A DNA stretch of 64,000 nucleotides from Schistocephalus solidus (GCA_017591395.1 WEDG01004500.1:62001-126000), one strand, 5' to 3'; numbered from the stretch's first letter, positions 22,780-37,029 are shown. Numbers and translations: made by a program. Notes: a model not told the origin generated them from the sequence alone.

Positions 22780-25700
22780 AGGGCGAGGTATTTTACATGG
22801 TATCGTCGGATGAAGAGGAAATTAGTGCAGACATTTGGCTCTCCTCGCCGACCTTTTTACGGAGAGGGTGAGGGAATGGACCATTCAGTCGAATATAGCT
22901 CATACCCACCTACCTAGCATTCTGAACATATTCAAGGCTCTGATGCCAGCCATGTCAACTGATCAACGTACAATTTTAGGCGCGTTATACCGTTTTAGAG
23001 TGGAAAGAATGGGTAGTTAAAAGTAAGTTCATATAGGACTAGGGAGTCAATTAAGCGACTCTTTGAGCCGAGAGGGATTCTGACGGGTTACAATCGTCTT
23101 GAAGTTAATCTAGCAGTCGATGGCCTGTTAGTTTTCCGGAAGGCAAAACTTGAACTTTAGCCTATTCCAGCAACGATTTTCAGTCATTCATATGCGCCAT
23201 ATTGTAGGAAATTTAAGCCACATGCTGCGCATGCTTTTCGAAAGCAAACTGTCAATGAAATTAACTTGCTACAGGACACTAGAATTCAGTACGATTACTG
23301 AGAGTCGCCTGGCACTGTACACGTGGCAGCCATTAGATGTGACACACAGCCAAGGTCTTATGCTAAGCAGATGAAAAATGTAACGTATACCTCAGATGCG
23401 AAAAGTGTGATATTACAGGGGTTATTTAGCGACAAATGTGTCTGTGTGAGAGGCAGCTATAGGGAGAGAATTGACAATTGATTCAATGTGCCCGTGGAAA
23501 GTGAACACAGCGTAGGAGTTTCACCATTCGTAGCCTGTAAATTAGGTCTCATATTTAACTTGTCATTAGATACCCGTCACCTAGTCAGCCTAGGTGTAGG
23601 GAAGAAGCTTATTTGTATGTGGGTAAGGAATCTTAGGACAAAGACGAGTGTTTCAATGCACCCTCCTGTACTGTCCTCCTTTGCAGTTAATTAATTTCTT
23701 TTGTCGCTTAGTGCATACCCGCCAGCTGACTTTTCACAGCGTGGCAGGATTTTACACGAATTTTATTCTTATAAGGTAACATGGTTATGCTTAAGAACAA
23801 CTTAGGCCTTTCGCATGAAAATTCCAAGTTATATATTGGAAGGAGCAGATTATGTAACAGGTGCACAGCATAATGCACATTGCTTACGAAGTGCAGCATC
23901 AAGGGCCTCTAGACACATTCTTGTCCTCCTCCTTCGAGAGCTACCTTGATAAGCGGTGCCATCGCACACTGCAACCAGTAGCTCAAAGGTTGAGCAACAT
24001 ATACGTGTGAATATTTGATTCGAAGGAGAAACCTTATCCTAGTCTTCTTCCCAAGCATTATCGGGGTCAACTTCCAAGAGGCAGCGATCTATGGCTTGTA
24101 TCGAAATGTCGAGATACGGTGGCCTCGGTGAAAACCGGTAACGGCACCTGACACGCTGAAGGAATATTTAATGTGAGTCCCTTGCCTTTTAGTTTATAAT
24201 GCCCTGTTCTTATGTGACAGTCGTTTACCATGCATATGTAGCTTGTTTCGTTGCATTTTCCGTTGACCCGATAATGTTAAGGAAGATTGTTAACCCATAT
24301 AGTAATTATTCTTTAGAATCTTTATTATAGAAGGTGAAAATGTGAAATCAATAAAAAATATTAATTGTTGCATTTTGGTATTTACAAATTTGGGGGGAGG
24401 GGAGGGATTCGTTTATTCAAGGTGCATTCGGGTTCTCCTCGTGCGGAATTTAGTGGAGGTGGACAGTCCAGGGAGGTCTTCTTTAAGTTGATTGCGTGTC
24501 AAAGAGAAATTAAAGCAACCATCCATTGAATGCGCATTTGGGTTTCTGTGCACCCGCTTTAACGTGGCATCCAGTGACCTTTTAAGGCACCGTATGAAGA
24601 CAACCTCCAATTCATATATATTTAATCGGCCGCCTCCATTCTATTCAACGAAGATTTCTGCGATGTTGAACTTTAGAAAGAAACGTTATAACCCACATTT
24701 TATTTGATCGTACACCGTAGAGCCGCATAAGCCGTCCTTGCCTTTACGGCACTTCAAATTCAAGTCCAAAGCAATCCATCGTCCAAGACCACATAGAATA
24801 CGCGTCTGACGAAATCGTCATTATGGCGGCCACTTTTACATATCAAGTATGACTGCGACGTGGATGTTTAGGCAAATGACGGCTACTTACCAGTTCCTTG
24901 CAGAAATTGGGGTGTATAAGTATGGCATTTTGCTCGCGGATCTCCACGCAGCTAGTAATTGACCGCGCGACCGGATTTACAGTCATGTGCGAAGCCTTTC
25001 CACGTTAGCTGTAGTGGCTTTTGCTTGGGACACCTCCAGGTTAGTCATGTGAGATAGTATTCTAAGCCGCATACCTATAATCCAAAGCTAACGTTAAGAT
25101 GTATGTCAGTATAGGAGTCATTTGATTCCCCCTGTATTTGTGTCTGTGAAGAGCATATGGCAACGGAGTTTCGGATAAAATTCCGGTCTATCAGGGCATT
25201 CGAAGCGCCTGCTCTTTGGCAATATCTTTCCCGAATCACCAGCGAATACAATTGTCTCCGGTTCCTTTTGCTAATGTGGGGTAAAATATGCAACCTACCA
25301 TTTAAACGGGCAGAGTTTCGTCCCACAAATGCTGTGGCTCCTCTTGGCTGTTATGGCGAGTCTTTTATTTTGTGTTTGCGAATTCAGGCTAAAATATACA
25401 ACCGCACATTTATGTAGAAGGGGTAGGGTGTTACTCCTTATTGTATTGCAACTTCGACCCTTCCTTGTAAATAAGCCTGTAGGTAGGTGCGCTGTGTGGT
25501 TGTAGGATTCAGAAGCACTGTTCCACCGAGGGGAATTGAGCAGTAAGTGGCTGCGGTTACTTTATTCCATGGTTCAAGTAATTCTATTAACACGGAAGAC
25601 TCATATAGGGGCTGCAAGTACATCGGGCGAGCGCAAACTGACAGCCAGGTCTACTGAGCACGTGCCAAGGGGGTTTCTAGGGCAGGAAAACAAAATCCCA

Positions 25701-26785
25701 CGTTTTTACATTACGAAACATTTGATTGATATTGTTTACTCCGTTGACCCCAAAACATACTCCCTGGCACGAACAAATCTTACATTGCGCTGTTGGAAGC
25801 AGGTTATATACGGCGGGGGAAACCGGACATGTGTAAACAGTTGGAGCACGTTGTCAAACTAAATCTGCCCGGGTAACCTCTAGTTCCCTGATTTCCACAT
25901 TTCACCTTAGTTTGTCCTTTTCTTCAACTTATGATCCTTGCATTGTATTTTAAGTTAATGATTTTATTGATTAAGCCTACCGCAGTAAAACATAGCCTTG
26001 CTGTGTTGCACCGATTTTTCTGTTAGCATTAAAATTTGCTGCATTCTCTCGTTCGGTATTGTTCTTATGCTGCGATAGGATGCAGCTGGTGAGCTGTCAT
26101 CCAATTTGCTGGGTCCAATAATTTCTACTCTACTCGCATGCTCCACCATCATATCAGGGCAAAATGCTTGAAATTTATGAACATGATCCTTTTGCTACAC
26201 TCGAGCATTTATAGAACGGTTTTTATGGGTTTATATGGCTGTCAGTGATGAGCAGAGAGATATAAAAGTTATCCCTGTTAGGTACATTCATAGTGCTTTT
26301 AGCGACCAGGAAATAGCATGCAGTGAAATGAATTTGCGTTGAACTTGCCAGGGAAAATACTTATACAGTATTGTGGCAGTGGTATTATGCCATGCGATTT
26401 AAGTTGTCTGCCAGAAAGATGGATAACCCATTAGCCTTAATACTGGCTACCCGGGGCGTTCATAGGTGGCGGATAGTGGAGGGGTCTTCAGTGAAGGCCA
26501 ACTGTGAAATAAGCAGACTCTCGGGTCTGGCGAATAAGCATTCGCGGACCAGCAGCGTATGTGCTACAATATTGCGACGCGCTGAGGTATGGTATACCAA
26601 AAGCCTCATGAAAAGAAACAAAGCAGATGATGGCACTGGGACATGGCGACCGCCATTGAAGAAGTTCACTTGCCTCCGTTGCCTTGTGGGTAGGCTTTTG
26701 AGCCAAAGTGCTAGAGGAGACAATATTGAACAAACAATCAGAGCGGCTGTCGGGGACCCGAGCCTACTCACAATTTCCAAGAAAA
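22780..26785. other. Intergenic, no clear gene
   Basis: Scattered short frames only. The longest (26371-26841, + strand, 156 codons) runs into the dispersed repeat at 26791, overlaps a 106-codon frame on the other strand and has no recognisable motif. I do not call it a gene. Confidence 0.45.
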
Positions 26786-26790
26786 CTCAT

Positions 26791-27408
26791 ATATATATGG
26801 CAAAGAGGTTATACCGTACTTCCGACATAGATACTAGCTAGAAGCCCAGACACGTGTTTCGCCGATGTTTCTGCTGCTGTGTGACACAGCAACGAGGGGT
26901 TCGGCTCCTCAGTGGGTCCCCCAGCGTTCTCTATGCGGTTTCTGGTATATGGACTCCAGAGAATAATCGGGTAAATAATTTCTGAAATTATTTAAGTGCA
27001 GGACATGGAGTCAGGTGATTCGGACATGACTTTTTAGGGTCAGACCCGAAATTTCATTGAACATTTGGGTCGATGACAATCAACCACTGTGGAATAACCA
27101 TGTAATGCCCATTCTACAAACAAGTAGTACTACAAGTAGTATGAATCTTATATGGCAAAGACGTTGTACCGTACTTCCGACATAGATACTAGCTAAAAGC
27201 CAAGACACGTGTTTCGCCGATGTTTCTGCTGCTGTGTGACACAGCAACGAGGGGTTCGGCTCCTCAGTGGGACCCCAGCGTTCTCTATGCGGTTTCTGGT
27301 ATATGGGCTCCATAGAATAATCGGGTAGATAATTTCTGAAATTATTAAGTGCAGGGCATGGAGTCAGGTGATTCGGACATGACTTTTAAGGGTCAGACCC
27401 GAAAATCG
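26791..27408 (+). repeat. Two tandem copies of a 355-base dispersed repeat
   Basis: Copy A (about 26791-27145) and copy B (about 27146-27408, truncated) share long near-identical blocks, for example CCGACATAGATACTAGCT and GATGTTTCTGCTGCTGTGTG. The phase offset is 355 bases. Each unit begins in TATATGGCAAAG and the full unit ends near ATGCCCATTCTACAAACAAG. Diverged copies lie at about 44625-44890 and 54535-54760. There is no open frame and no tRNA-like promoter. It is a dispersed repeat of unknown class, perhaps a non-autonomous transposon. Confidence 0.75.
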
Positions 27409-27579
27409 ACGGTCATAAAGCCATTCAGATCGACTAAATCCTAGTCAGTTCACGGTTCAAAAACGGGGTTCATGATAGCAAGTCGGTGTGTTGTGCCAAG
27501 ACTGTTAACACCTATGGGTCTGACCATGTTCCCGTTCGTGCACGCTTGAAAGTGCACTTATCAGCTGCACCAAAAATGT

Positions 27580-28711
27580 CACTTTCTTGACTCCTCGTTG
27601 TCACCCAAATTCGGCAACCCGGCCTTGCCAAGGCCCTGAACAGATAAATCCGGTCCTGTTGTACTACTCGAGCAGACGGAGAAGGCTGCGGTCATCACTT
27701 AAAGCATTAGTCTGCGAGGCGGTGGAGAAAATTCTGGGATAATCTCAGCACTGCCACAGTGACTGGACTAGTGGATGAACCCCGCAGTTGTTGGCTCAAC
27801 TGGCTCGAGCCAGGTCCCACAACGATGCTTCCTTCCGCCAACTCCAAAAGATGACGGGCGAATCGGCTAGGGAAGACCGGAAGAAATATTGGGTGGAAAT
27901 AGCGACCTCCATTGAACAGGCCATAAACTTCGGTGGCACTCGAAAACCCTAACAAAGTATCCACCAAGTTATTGCTAAGCAATCTACAATGACTCTGTTG
28001 GTGACGTGAGTGGTGGTTTCATTGTTGCCAACTTGGTCAAGGTCGAGCGCTGGCGTGAGCAATTCAAGCACCTTCGCAACTTCGATAGCGAACACAGCCC
28101 CCCTCATTCAAAGATTTCACAACAAAAAGGCGATTCCAGGCTGTACGTGGCTCTAGGACGAGACCCAAACAGGACGGATTCCGTGCTGGACGTGTGTGTG
28201 CCGACTAAATATTCAAACTGAGGTGAATGCTTAAATTCCGCCATAGTTACGAGCAAGTGACAGCCGTCTGCCTGGTCGCCTTCACCGCCGCATTCGATAC
28301 CATCTATCGGGAATCCTTATGGCGGATAATGGTACTAGGTGATCTACCATAGAAAATCCTCGCCATGATCAAGGCGTATTAGAGCTCAATCAGTGAGCTA
28401 GTTTTTGCCTACAACAATCTTTCGCAACCATTCTGTATTCGGTCTGGCATTCGACAAGTTTATATCCTGTCGCCCATTTTTTTAAACTACATTATCGACT
28501 GGATTCTTGGGAAGGCCCTGCATGAAGATGACAGTGTTGAGCTTGCAACCGGATGCCGGCTGACGGATCTAGACAACGCTAAGGATATCACTATTATCTT
28601 CAAGCTTTGATGATCTGCACTCTATGGTGTCGCGGGTGAATGAGGTCGCTAAAACGGTCGGCTTATCCATAAACGCGGCGAATAGTAAAAAGCTCTTTAA
28701 AATTAAGAAGT
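27580..28711 (+). mobile_element. RTE-like LINE reverse transcriptase, broken copy
   Basis: Translated pieces match RTE-like flatworm LINEs. The pre-RT linker (DRKKYWVEIATSIEQAINFG at about 27870-27930; VKVERWREQFKHLRNFDSEH at about 28030-28095) is followed by RT palm pieces (AFDTIYRESLWRIMVL, FCIRSGIRQVYILSPIFLNY, then DWILGKALHEDD and LTDLDNAKDI). The catalytic YADD box is altered (DNAKD) and there are several stops and frameshifts. The finger region between about 28220 and 28230 is deleted, joining the linker directly to LKFRHSYEQ. It is dead. The 5' boundary is uncertain. Confidence 0.85.
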
Positions 28712-31050
28712 AAGCAAAAATTAACTGTTATTGCCAAAGAAATAGGGTAAAAATAAAAGCTTCACTTATCTTTTAAAATTGATTTGCGCGCTCTTGGCCC
28801 TTGACTCTCTGTGCTGCGATTTTCCCTGGGCAAAATAATTGGCCACGCAGGGAAGGCATGGCGACCAGCAGTTCCTTTGGTAGTGATACCCTTTTTAAAG
28901 TAACGTTTTAGCCAAGAATCAATAAAAGTTATGAACTAACGGTAGTTAATGACCAGGGTACTACGGGACAAGGAATCATCGCATCAATTTCGACCCCAGC
29001 CAACAGAACGATAAAATGCTCAAATTTCTCAAGGCCCCCAAACCAGCTGGTCGTTCATTTTCTGTGGAAAATATCCTTGACTAGATGTTCCCTGCAAACG
29101 TCATAACGAGAATTTGGTTGCACTTAGCTAGCGGTAACCTTTTCATTTTGGTTCGAGAATGCCGATCACACGAAGTCCTAGTTTGGCGTGATTTTCCCAA
29201 GACTTTGATTTTTATCCTATGTTCTTTTTAAAGGTTGGGATAATTTTCATTGATGCATTCATCTGAGGGGTTGTATGCTTGCTCTAGGGACCACACCCCG
29301 AATGCCGTTTCGGCCAACAGGATTGAACAGTTGCGGGTAGCTCAGTCTCTATTCCCACAAGGTTAACTTATTATTGTAGTCTGGCTCGGTCAATATTCCA
29401 TTAACTTCTTCATGCATTCTTTATTTAACTAGCAAATGCGAAAAAATTGATTGCCCATGGTGAATTTTTTGAATGGATGGCCATAGAACAGGAGTGAGAG
29501 GATGGATTGGTCAAGATGGAATGGTCAGCAAAAATGACAAAATACGTTCACTCGGAACACCACTCGCTCAACAAAAAGCAGCGTTTTCTTCTTTCCCCTC
29601 ACAAGAACAAATATAGAAGCACCATCGACCATTATATTGGATACCACTGGTATTGACGCTCATTGGAAAGTGAACACGTCCTCCATAGCCTGTAACAAAA
29701 TTTATGTATGGCGTTGAAGGGGAGGTGTTCACTCTTCTAGTAGGTGCAGCTGTAAATTGAACAAATTGACAAAGCTCTCCACAAGAAAACAGTCAAATGC
29801 ACTCAACGCAGCCATACTAAACCTTGCTTAACGCACACAGGAGCTTGCCGACCAAACTAAAACCAGCGGGGTGAAAAGGTAAGTTTTCGACTATGCGGAC
29901 GTTAAGAACTAGTGAAACAGTTTACAGGAAATCGTTTCGAAATCTTTCACGGAAGTCATTAAATTCATGATTTGACATCAAAATAACTGTTTCGAAGCGG
30001 AGTGGAGACAGCATTTGCCCTTAGCGGCACTCCCGACGGAGGATTTGCGTCGGCATGCTCTTTGTAAGTATTGTTTTGTCTTGTCTCTATCAGCCGAAGC
30101 AGAGGCTGCGGTTGATGCATTATGGTGTACCGGCTCGCAAGGTAGAGAAAAATTAAAGGATGCGACGGTTGTGAATAAGTTTAGCAACTGTAGTCATCCT
30201 TCAAGGCAGATTCATTAGCCCGAACCGACATAAATGGATATGTTCGAAAACCACCCATTTCTCCCTTCCGGCCGCCATCCATACACTTTTCTTAGTCAAA
30301 GGGCACATAGTCGCTGATCGCTGTCCTCTCTGGAGTAACTAACGCAGCTAGTGCTGCTGATGCCTTTAGAAGCAGTGGCATCTTGCTACTGAGAAAGGTA
30401 GTGTCGATATTCCAGGATACGCCGGCGAAAGGACAAAACTCCGCAAAACAACATATATTTCCATGTCGTCCATCTAGAAACGAAAAAGGAAAATGGAAGT
30501 TTGGGATACTGGGGTAACCCCGTGAGCTATGATTGAAAAAGGTTTCGCCTGTATTGTTCGCAGTCGTCTGATAACCTCGGAAAGAGGGGTTTTCTTCCCA
30601 ATGTGTGTTCCTAAAAACACCATGGGACCATTGGTATGATTCTTGTAGCATGGCTACCACCGGAATAAATATAAGGAATGAGGACCTATTTCAAAATAAT
30701 CTTTGTCCTTCTCATAAATGTGATTGACACCAGAAATTGAAACGGACGCTGAATAATAGCAATTTTAGTTGCAGCTCGCGAAAGGTTCAAACTTTCAATC
30801 AGGCGGGTTAACTGTGCCACACTTCAGGCGCCGTTAGCAGTGGCGGATCGGGTAGTTGTTTTACGTATCTGCCCTAAGAGTTTTAGCCTCGTTTGTTTGC
30901 AGCCCGGCCGGAGTTCTACCTGAAAAATTCCCGTGAATCCCTAGGTGTCAAAAGATTCTACTCTCTCAGTACCTGATGCAGGTTGGCCTGGTTACAGATG
31001 AAGACCAGGTTAGAAATTCAATTCAAGCTCTTACATTTCTGTTGTGGAAT
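28712..31050. other. Intergenic, no clear gene
   Basis: No RNA gene, repeat or known protein motif is visible. Open frames at 30015-30218 (+) and 30292-30660 (-) are overlapped by frames on the other strand or lack any recognisable motif. Confidence 0.45.
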
Positions 31051-31054
31051 TGGG

Positions 31055-31540
31055 AAAATTACCATTAAAAATTTCAAAAGACAATATGTCGAGCATAACT
31101 TTGCTTTCGATAAACTCTCATCATCCATATTCATTTATTTTGTCATTTAACCTAAGTAAAATAGGCGGACAAGTATAAAGATTCGTGCAGTTTACAGAAT
31201 GAGGGAGGTAGAGGGTAATATCAAATTGCTTGTTGAAGGCAGTTAACGCTTGAACCCAGCCATTTACACTCCCTCCTGCCTTCCGCCAAATCCGAAGATG
31301 ATAGGCTTCGCAATCGGTGTCATCGCACACTGGCGGATGAAGTACATGTCATTTAATTTTCGATCTAATTGAAAGAGGCTCTATTTCAAGAAAATTAACT
31401 AGTAACAGTACATAGACTCCGTTGACAGAGATGCGACTTTCGATTACAAACCAAAAGAACTGCATGATGTTCAGTTTGTGACCGATCTTATGCAATGTTA
31501 ACCACAAGTTTAGAATGTGTAGATTAGGAATGATCACATA
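31055..31540 (-). mobile_element. Eroded 3' end of a Penelope-like element
   Basis: The stretch 31055-31120 (CAAAAGACAATATGTCGAGC, then GCTTTCGATAA) aligns with 40988-41053 (CAAAAGACAACTTGGCAAGC, then GCTTTCGATAA). The second lies just beyond the GIY-YIG remnant of the 41-42 kb copy. Upstream on the - strand the frame 31349-31537 has a spaced pattern (LHKIGHKLNIMQFFWFVIES) compatible with the end of a GIY-YIG domain. Assignment rests mainly on the shared 3' region. Confidence 0.45.
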
Positions 31541-34500
31541 AATGGAATTGCACTACTTATTATCTTGGAACATAATTCCAAGGTATTTTAGACATAGCAG
31601 GATACTGAATTTCAAAAGAACGTCTTTTTGGCCTCATCAAAAACTTTACTCGATAATAATGACTACTCTTATAGTGTTTTTTATTTCTAGATATTTTCAA
31701 TGGTCTTACAAATTCAAATACAATTTTAGAAAAATATAAGTGAAGCTATTCTTTAATGTACTCAGTCAAGAGCAAGGCACTCATTCTTCTGTACTGACTA
31801 TAATCCTGAAATCCATGTGAGGAGGGCTTACAATCAAGAGAGAGCAATAACTAGAACCATGTCTGAAAAATATCTAGAAGCGATGTATCTAAGTTCAAAG
31901 ATATTTTGCACACAAAATGAATTTACATTAAAAAAAGTAAAAAAATGTTTTCTTCGAAAGTTAGGACAGGGCACTACACCAATAAAGAAATTGATAATAG
32001 CATTGGGAAGATTATTTTACGTACAAAAATTTATATCCTGCTAAGAGCTGTACTCTGGCACAAAGGAACTTTCTATAAAACCGTTATTTTTGCTGACCAC
32101 CGGAAAATACCGACTACTGATTTACTCCGAGTAGTTCCATATAGTAAAAACTCACTTACATTATCGTACCTGATAGTGAACCATATAGTTAATCAATCTC
32201 AGTTATTTACGCCTTTTTATGCATGTTCATTTCCATTTTTCTAAAATTGATAGTTTTTGCTAAAAAAACAGACTGCGTGCGCGCTGTAATAAAAATTACA
32301 CAAAATATCCTGCCCTTACCTTTAAGCACCTATCATTTTCTAAAAAACTGCTGCAGTGTTTCCAATTTATTTGCTGAAGCACTTTGTTTAGACTGAATAT
32401 TTGGCTAGTGGCAAATCAGCGGCCTCTTCTGATCTAGTTTCAAGGAAGTGGCAGGAATTATTATTTTAGCTGAACGCCTCCGTGCCGATTCATGACAATG
32501 ACACAAGAGCAAACTCATTTTCATCCGGGTTTTGGTGGTGGTTGTCTGGCTTCTGCAATATACCCAGTAAAATAAAAACATCTCAAAGTTACTCAAAGAA
32601 AGACGACATTCCCCAGTGTACTCTATATAATGTGGACATTATAGCAATTTATGTGCAAAGTATTTTATGAGACAGACTTGCGCAACGTCTTCTGCACTGT
32701 CACCGTTCTCATCCACCTTGATCCGGGACCAAACAATGTTAGAACAGGTGGCGTTGGCTCAGTGACCACCAAAGCCAAAATGACAATTTAAGCGTTCAAC
32801 ACGTGATCTGAGCCACGCAGCTTGTAGCGGATATTCATAAACACGGCTCGAATCTCAGTTGGGGTACCATGAAGGCCATAGTAAGAAAGAGCCATTGAGC
32901 TTGAATCCCATTCCTGAGAAGGGTCTGACCATACAAGCAGTTGGAACCCTTTCATGAAACGCGTCAGATATAGGTTAGTACGGATTGGTATATAAGCAGT
33001 GAAGATTGCATCCTCTGTGTCAACTGAACTCCATTCTCTTGTTCCGAAGCATCAATCGACTTTCTGAGCTTACCAAGCAGCTGGTGTTGAGATTGGACGT
33101 ACTGACTGACACGCATTAAAGGCTATCTCATGAAATGTTCAAATTAATTTGAAATGTGTTTTCGGTTCAAACAGGTTGTTTAACTCGGATTGTACTATTT
33201 GTTGTTATGCAGCATAATCCTAGAACATTTTAGTCAGCACCATTCCTAGCACCTGCAAACTGAATTAAAATTATTGTGATTTTAAAGCAACTGAATGTCA
33301 GTTCTGTGAATTAGGTTATAATTTTTACGACCGTCAAAGAGCAGTTTTAGAGAGGCGGCGTCCATTGCCTTAAGCTTGCTCAGAAATATGAGAAGCTATA
33401 TTAGGATCATATGAGCACAATTCTGCTTATCTTTGAGAACTAATCCGCCGCACATGCGCTTTGTGTTATATGGAAATCAAACAGGCTAAATTAATTTCTC
33501 TAATTGGGTCAACAAATAATTTCATATAAATGTTACTAAGCGTTCGTTACTTTTTTCTCTGTATTTTCACTTCAGAGATGGCTTGCAGCAACCTCCGCTT
33601 ATGTTGACATTGAGCTGGTCATATACATAATCATCTTAGGGCAAATGCATCAAGACAAAAATTTTACTCGGTTGATTGGATAAAATTATTAGTAATGATG
33701 AATTTAAAATAAATTAAAGAAATAAAGACAGTACAATGGTCGGTACGCTGAAGGATTCTGTGCAAAAAGGCAAAGCCATTGTATGCGTGAAATGGTTAAC
33801 AACAGTTCTTGAAAATTATATGAACATATTTCGGATAATTGTTTGAAGTATATTTAAAATGTTAAATGCTATTTTATATCCATGAATACTGAAAAGATAA
33901 CACCTAGCTTATATTTTCAAAATAACATTTATTAGAAGGCTTTTTGTCTGTACCGGAACAAATCCGCCAGTTAACTAGTTATTATTCATTGAAATAAGGG
34001 ATATTGAGCAAGCCGCTTCACTAGCCGGGTACTTGAACGTTGAGCCAGAAAGAGAAGATGAAAGACCGATTTACCTATTCCATAATAAGGCTTCTGACTG
34101 GGGCTCATTCAAAATTATTTTATGACTTCTAATGCATGCAATGTGGTGTCTAAATCGAGTATATAAATACTCGGTTGACATATATATTCTGGAATTTTTA
34201 TGCCACATAGTTATTATGCATTTGATCTTTACATAATGTTTAATTGAAAGCAGTTCATAAAACCAAAATCTGTTTTGCAAATTTGTTTACTATGCAAATT
34301 TTGAATGCGACGCTTTAATATGCGTAATTAAATACATACAAAGTCACCCTAGAGCCATGAATAATTACATTGTTTCGTTTTATACGTGAAACGTAATTAC
34401 TTCCCATGTCGCTTACGATGTTACTGTTTACAGTATTGACTATTCTCAATTTAAATAATAAAGAAAACACAGGTAAGCTTAATATATGCCTCAAAGTTTT

Positions 34501-36200
34501 GCTGAAGAATGAAAATGCCTGCAAGCCCCTGACCTCTAATTTTGCTACACTGTAGAGCTCATGTACAACCGTTCTTTTATAATCTCCAAATATATTCTTA
34601 TTTATGCTTTCGAAAGCTCAGACGAATACAGTAACCGTATTGATAATCCTGTACACTTTTGCAAGTTTAAATGTTTCACTACTGTAAGAGAGGTGTGAAA
34701 TTTATGACTTATAGTTCTAGGTAAGGTTTATTGCATCTACTGAAACTGCAAACCCAGGTGAATACTGATATTGAAAAAACCAATTATTATTACAGGGACT
34801 TGAACCTTATGTTCTGCCAGAGAAAGCTTCGGTCATATGTTATTTTAAGCGAAACGATATCATGGTCTCCTTTTTTCGACCTCAATATATTTTAATCCGC
34901 TATCATGTACAAGTAAGTAAAGAGGGAAGACTTATTTTGCTAAAGGTCATGAATTGTGAGGCTGTAAAGGTTAACGGAAATTTTACGCTAGCTAGGGGGC
35001 AAATTCCATTTCTGTAACCTGAGTCTTCACGCGTGCTTTCCACGCTAAAGTCACGTTCTAGGTCATCACCCTTTTAAAAGCAGCTTTCCCTCGCTACCCT
35101 TCGGAATTTCTTGAAAGGACCATTATTAATAGCATTAAGTTTTTTAGGGAATGTACTTTTTCAATAACTGCATGAATAATGGATGAAGACCAGGCCAGTT
35201 TTAAACTAACCACATATTACATCTACTCGTTTAACTGAGTGGCACCAACTGAAAAAGTGCAGGCAGGCTATTAATTTTTGGATAAGTGGTTTAAACTTCT
35301 AGCACCCAATGATGTCAGTAATACGTATGTTTCCTTATACCTACATCATACTGACCAGCATAACTCAGAATGTATAGGAAGATTACACCAGTAAGATGAA
35401 TGTTATATTTTTACCGTTTATCGTGAAATTGCATATGGGCTTTTGTACGAAATATCCTAACTTCTGTTGGAGCTAAAATCGAGCAGTTAAAGAAAGATTG
35501 CCCGCGGTATTTAATTAAAGGATTACTTAACAGATATTTTGTTTCTCTTTTAAATTTGAGGGATTCGTTGAAAGGATGTTGGAACAGCTAGGTAATTCGA
35601 CGAATTTTATGCCATTCCAAAAAGGAATATATCAATTTGAATATGATTTTCGCTAATTATTACAATTAGATGAGAAATAAGGCAATTCCAAATGCAAAAT
35701 AATCAGGTTTCTGCAAAAAACGCTGATATAGGACATTCGAATATCACCAACTACCATGTGTATGAATTGTGCAGCTAAACATTGCAATTATTGATTATCA
35801 ATGATTATCAATGATTATCAATGAAGTATCGTTCAACATAACACAGAAACCCTGCCATTTATCTTAACCCTAGAAATAGCGGCCTTAAATGTCAGCACGT
35901 TGCAAAGCACCTTGCAATAACTGTAGACCATATGCTAAACAGTGCTGAAAAATTCAAACAACAAATTAAATAAACTTCTTCCGTATTCTAAGATGACTTC
36001 TTATCATGTTGATTGACCGTAAGGAAAGAAAATACAAAACATTACAGTAAGATTACAAGTAAAATTGTATAATTATTACCCTAATAGTGCGATGCACTCA
36101 AATAAACTTAGCCCTATCTATTTCTGTTATCATCTAACAAATTTTAGCATTATATATTCACGGGAGAAACATATATCTGTTATTTTATTATATTGATGAA
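31541..36200. other. AT-rich intergenic region
   Basis: A visibly AT-rich stretch with no convincing coding frame. The only patterned sequence is the short tandem repeat at 35795-35823. Several 60-100 codon frames (for example 31945-32244) have AT-driven composition (Ile, Lys, Phe, Tyr, Leu) and no motifs. Confidence 0.5.
35795..35823. repeat. Short tandem repeat (ATGATTATCA)n
   Basis: GATTATCA is repeated three times with ATGATTATCAATG spacing, just over two full units of 11 bases. Probably a small slippage minisatellite. Confidence 0.7.
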
Positions 36201-36345
36201 AATTGACTATACGACAACTTAACCATCGTAGTCAGACGATGTCCACCGTATGCTCAACAGAAAGGTTGTGCAGGGACGGTGACTTGCAGGTGGATTTGGT
36301 TTAAGTGATAGTATCCTTGCGTTGCAGCTACCGCATTCTCTCCTC

Positions 36346-36861
36346 CCAGCCTGACTCCCAGTCCGCCAGTCAGCCATTTCACACAAAACATACACTGGTG
36401 TGACCAAGCTGTCCGAGTTATCCCATCAGTTGGCAACCTTCCAAGCCACGGCATTTAGCGCACTGTGTTAGTTTCAAGCGGGTCAGATTTTTTTATATTG
36501 TGGAAAATGGGCTGAACCGTCAACTTCACTTTTTCCCTCACTCCCACAATCAGACCACCGGCCGAGCCGGTCAGATGTCTGATAGGGAATTTGGCGCAGC
36601 TGTTGATGACCTCGTCTGCGCGTACTACGTACAAGACCTGGCCCACAAACACAAGCACCAGGATTTCATACAACAGGGGGTTGAATGGCTCACATGTCAC
36701 ATGTGTGAGATATCCAGAGGTCGCGTTAAGAAAGAGCCATCGCAGCCTGATTCTCAGGCAACCAGTCAGCCACTCTACACAAAACACAACGGACTGAATG
36801 CGAGGTTTGAGTGTAATTGTCAGTTGGCAAACTTCCAACCCACGGCGTTTATCGCCCCGTG
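36346..36861. repeat. Pair of diverged direct repeats next to the LINE 3' end
   Basis: The units 36346-36467 and 36742-36861 align end to end. Both run from CAGCCTGA(C/T)TC through CCAGTCAGCCA and ACACAAAACA to CAGTTGGCAA and CTTCCAA(G/C)CCACGGC, 396 bases apart. The spacer keeps a frame of 120 codons on + and 138 on -, but neither shows a known domain. Probably two copies, or a duplicated end, of one unclassified element. Confidence 0.6.
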
Positions 36862-37029
36862 ATATTCTCAAGCTCAGATCTCACATGCAACAGGGGAGCC
36901 ACATGGAGAATTAGCTGAGGATCATACTTGCCTCCTGAACAGTTATGCAGACTGAGAGCATATAGTTGTGGTGTTGCCTATGCTTATGTGAAGTATAGAG
37001 GCTGATGAGGAGAAAATAAGTGTTTTGAT

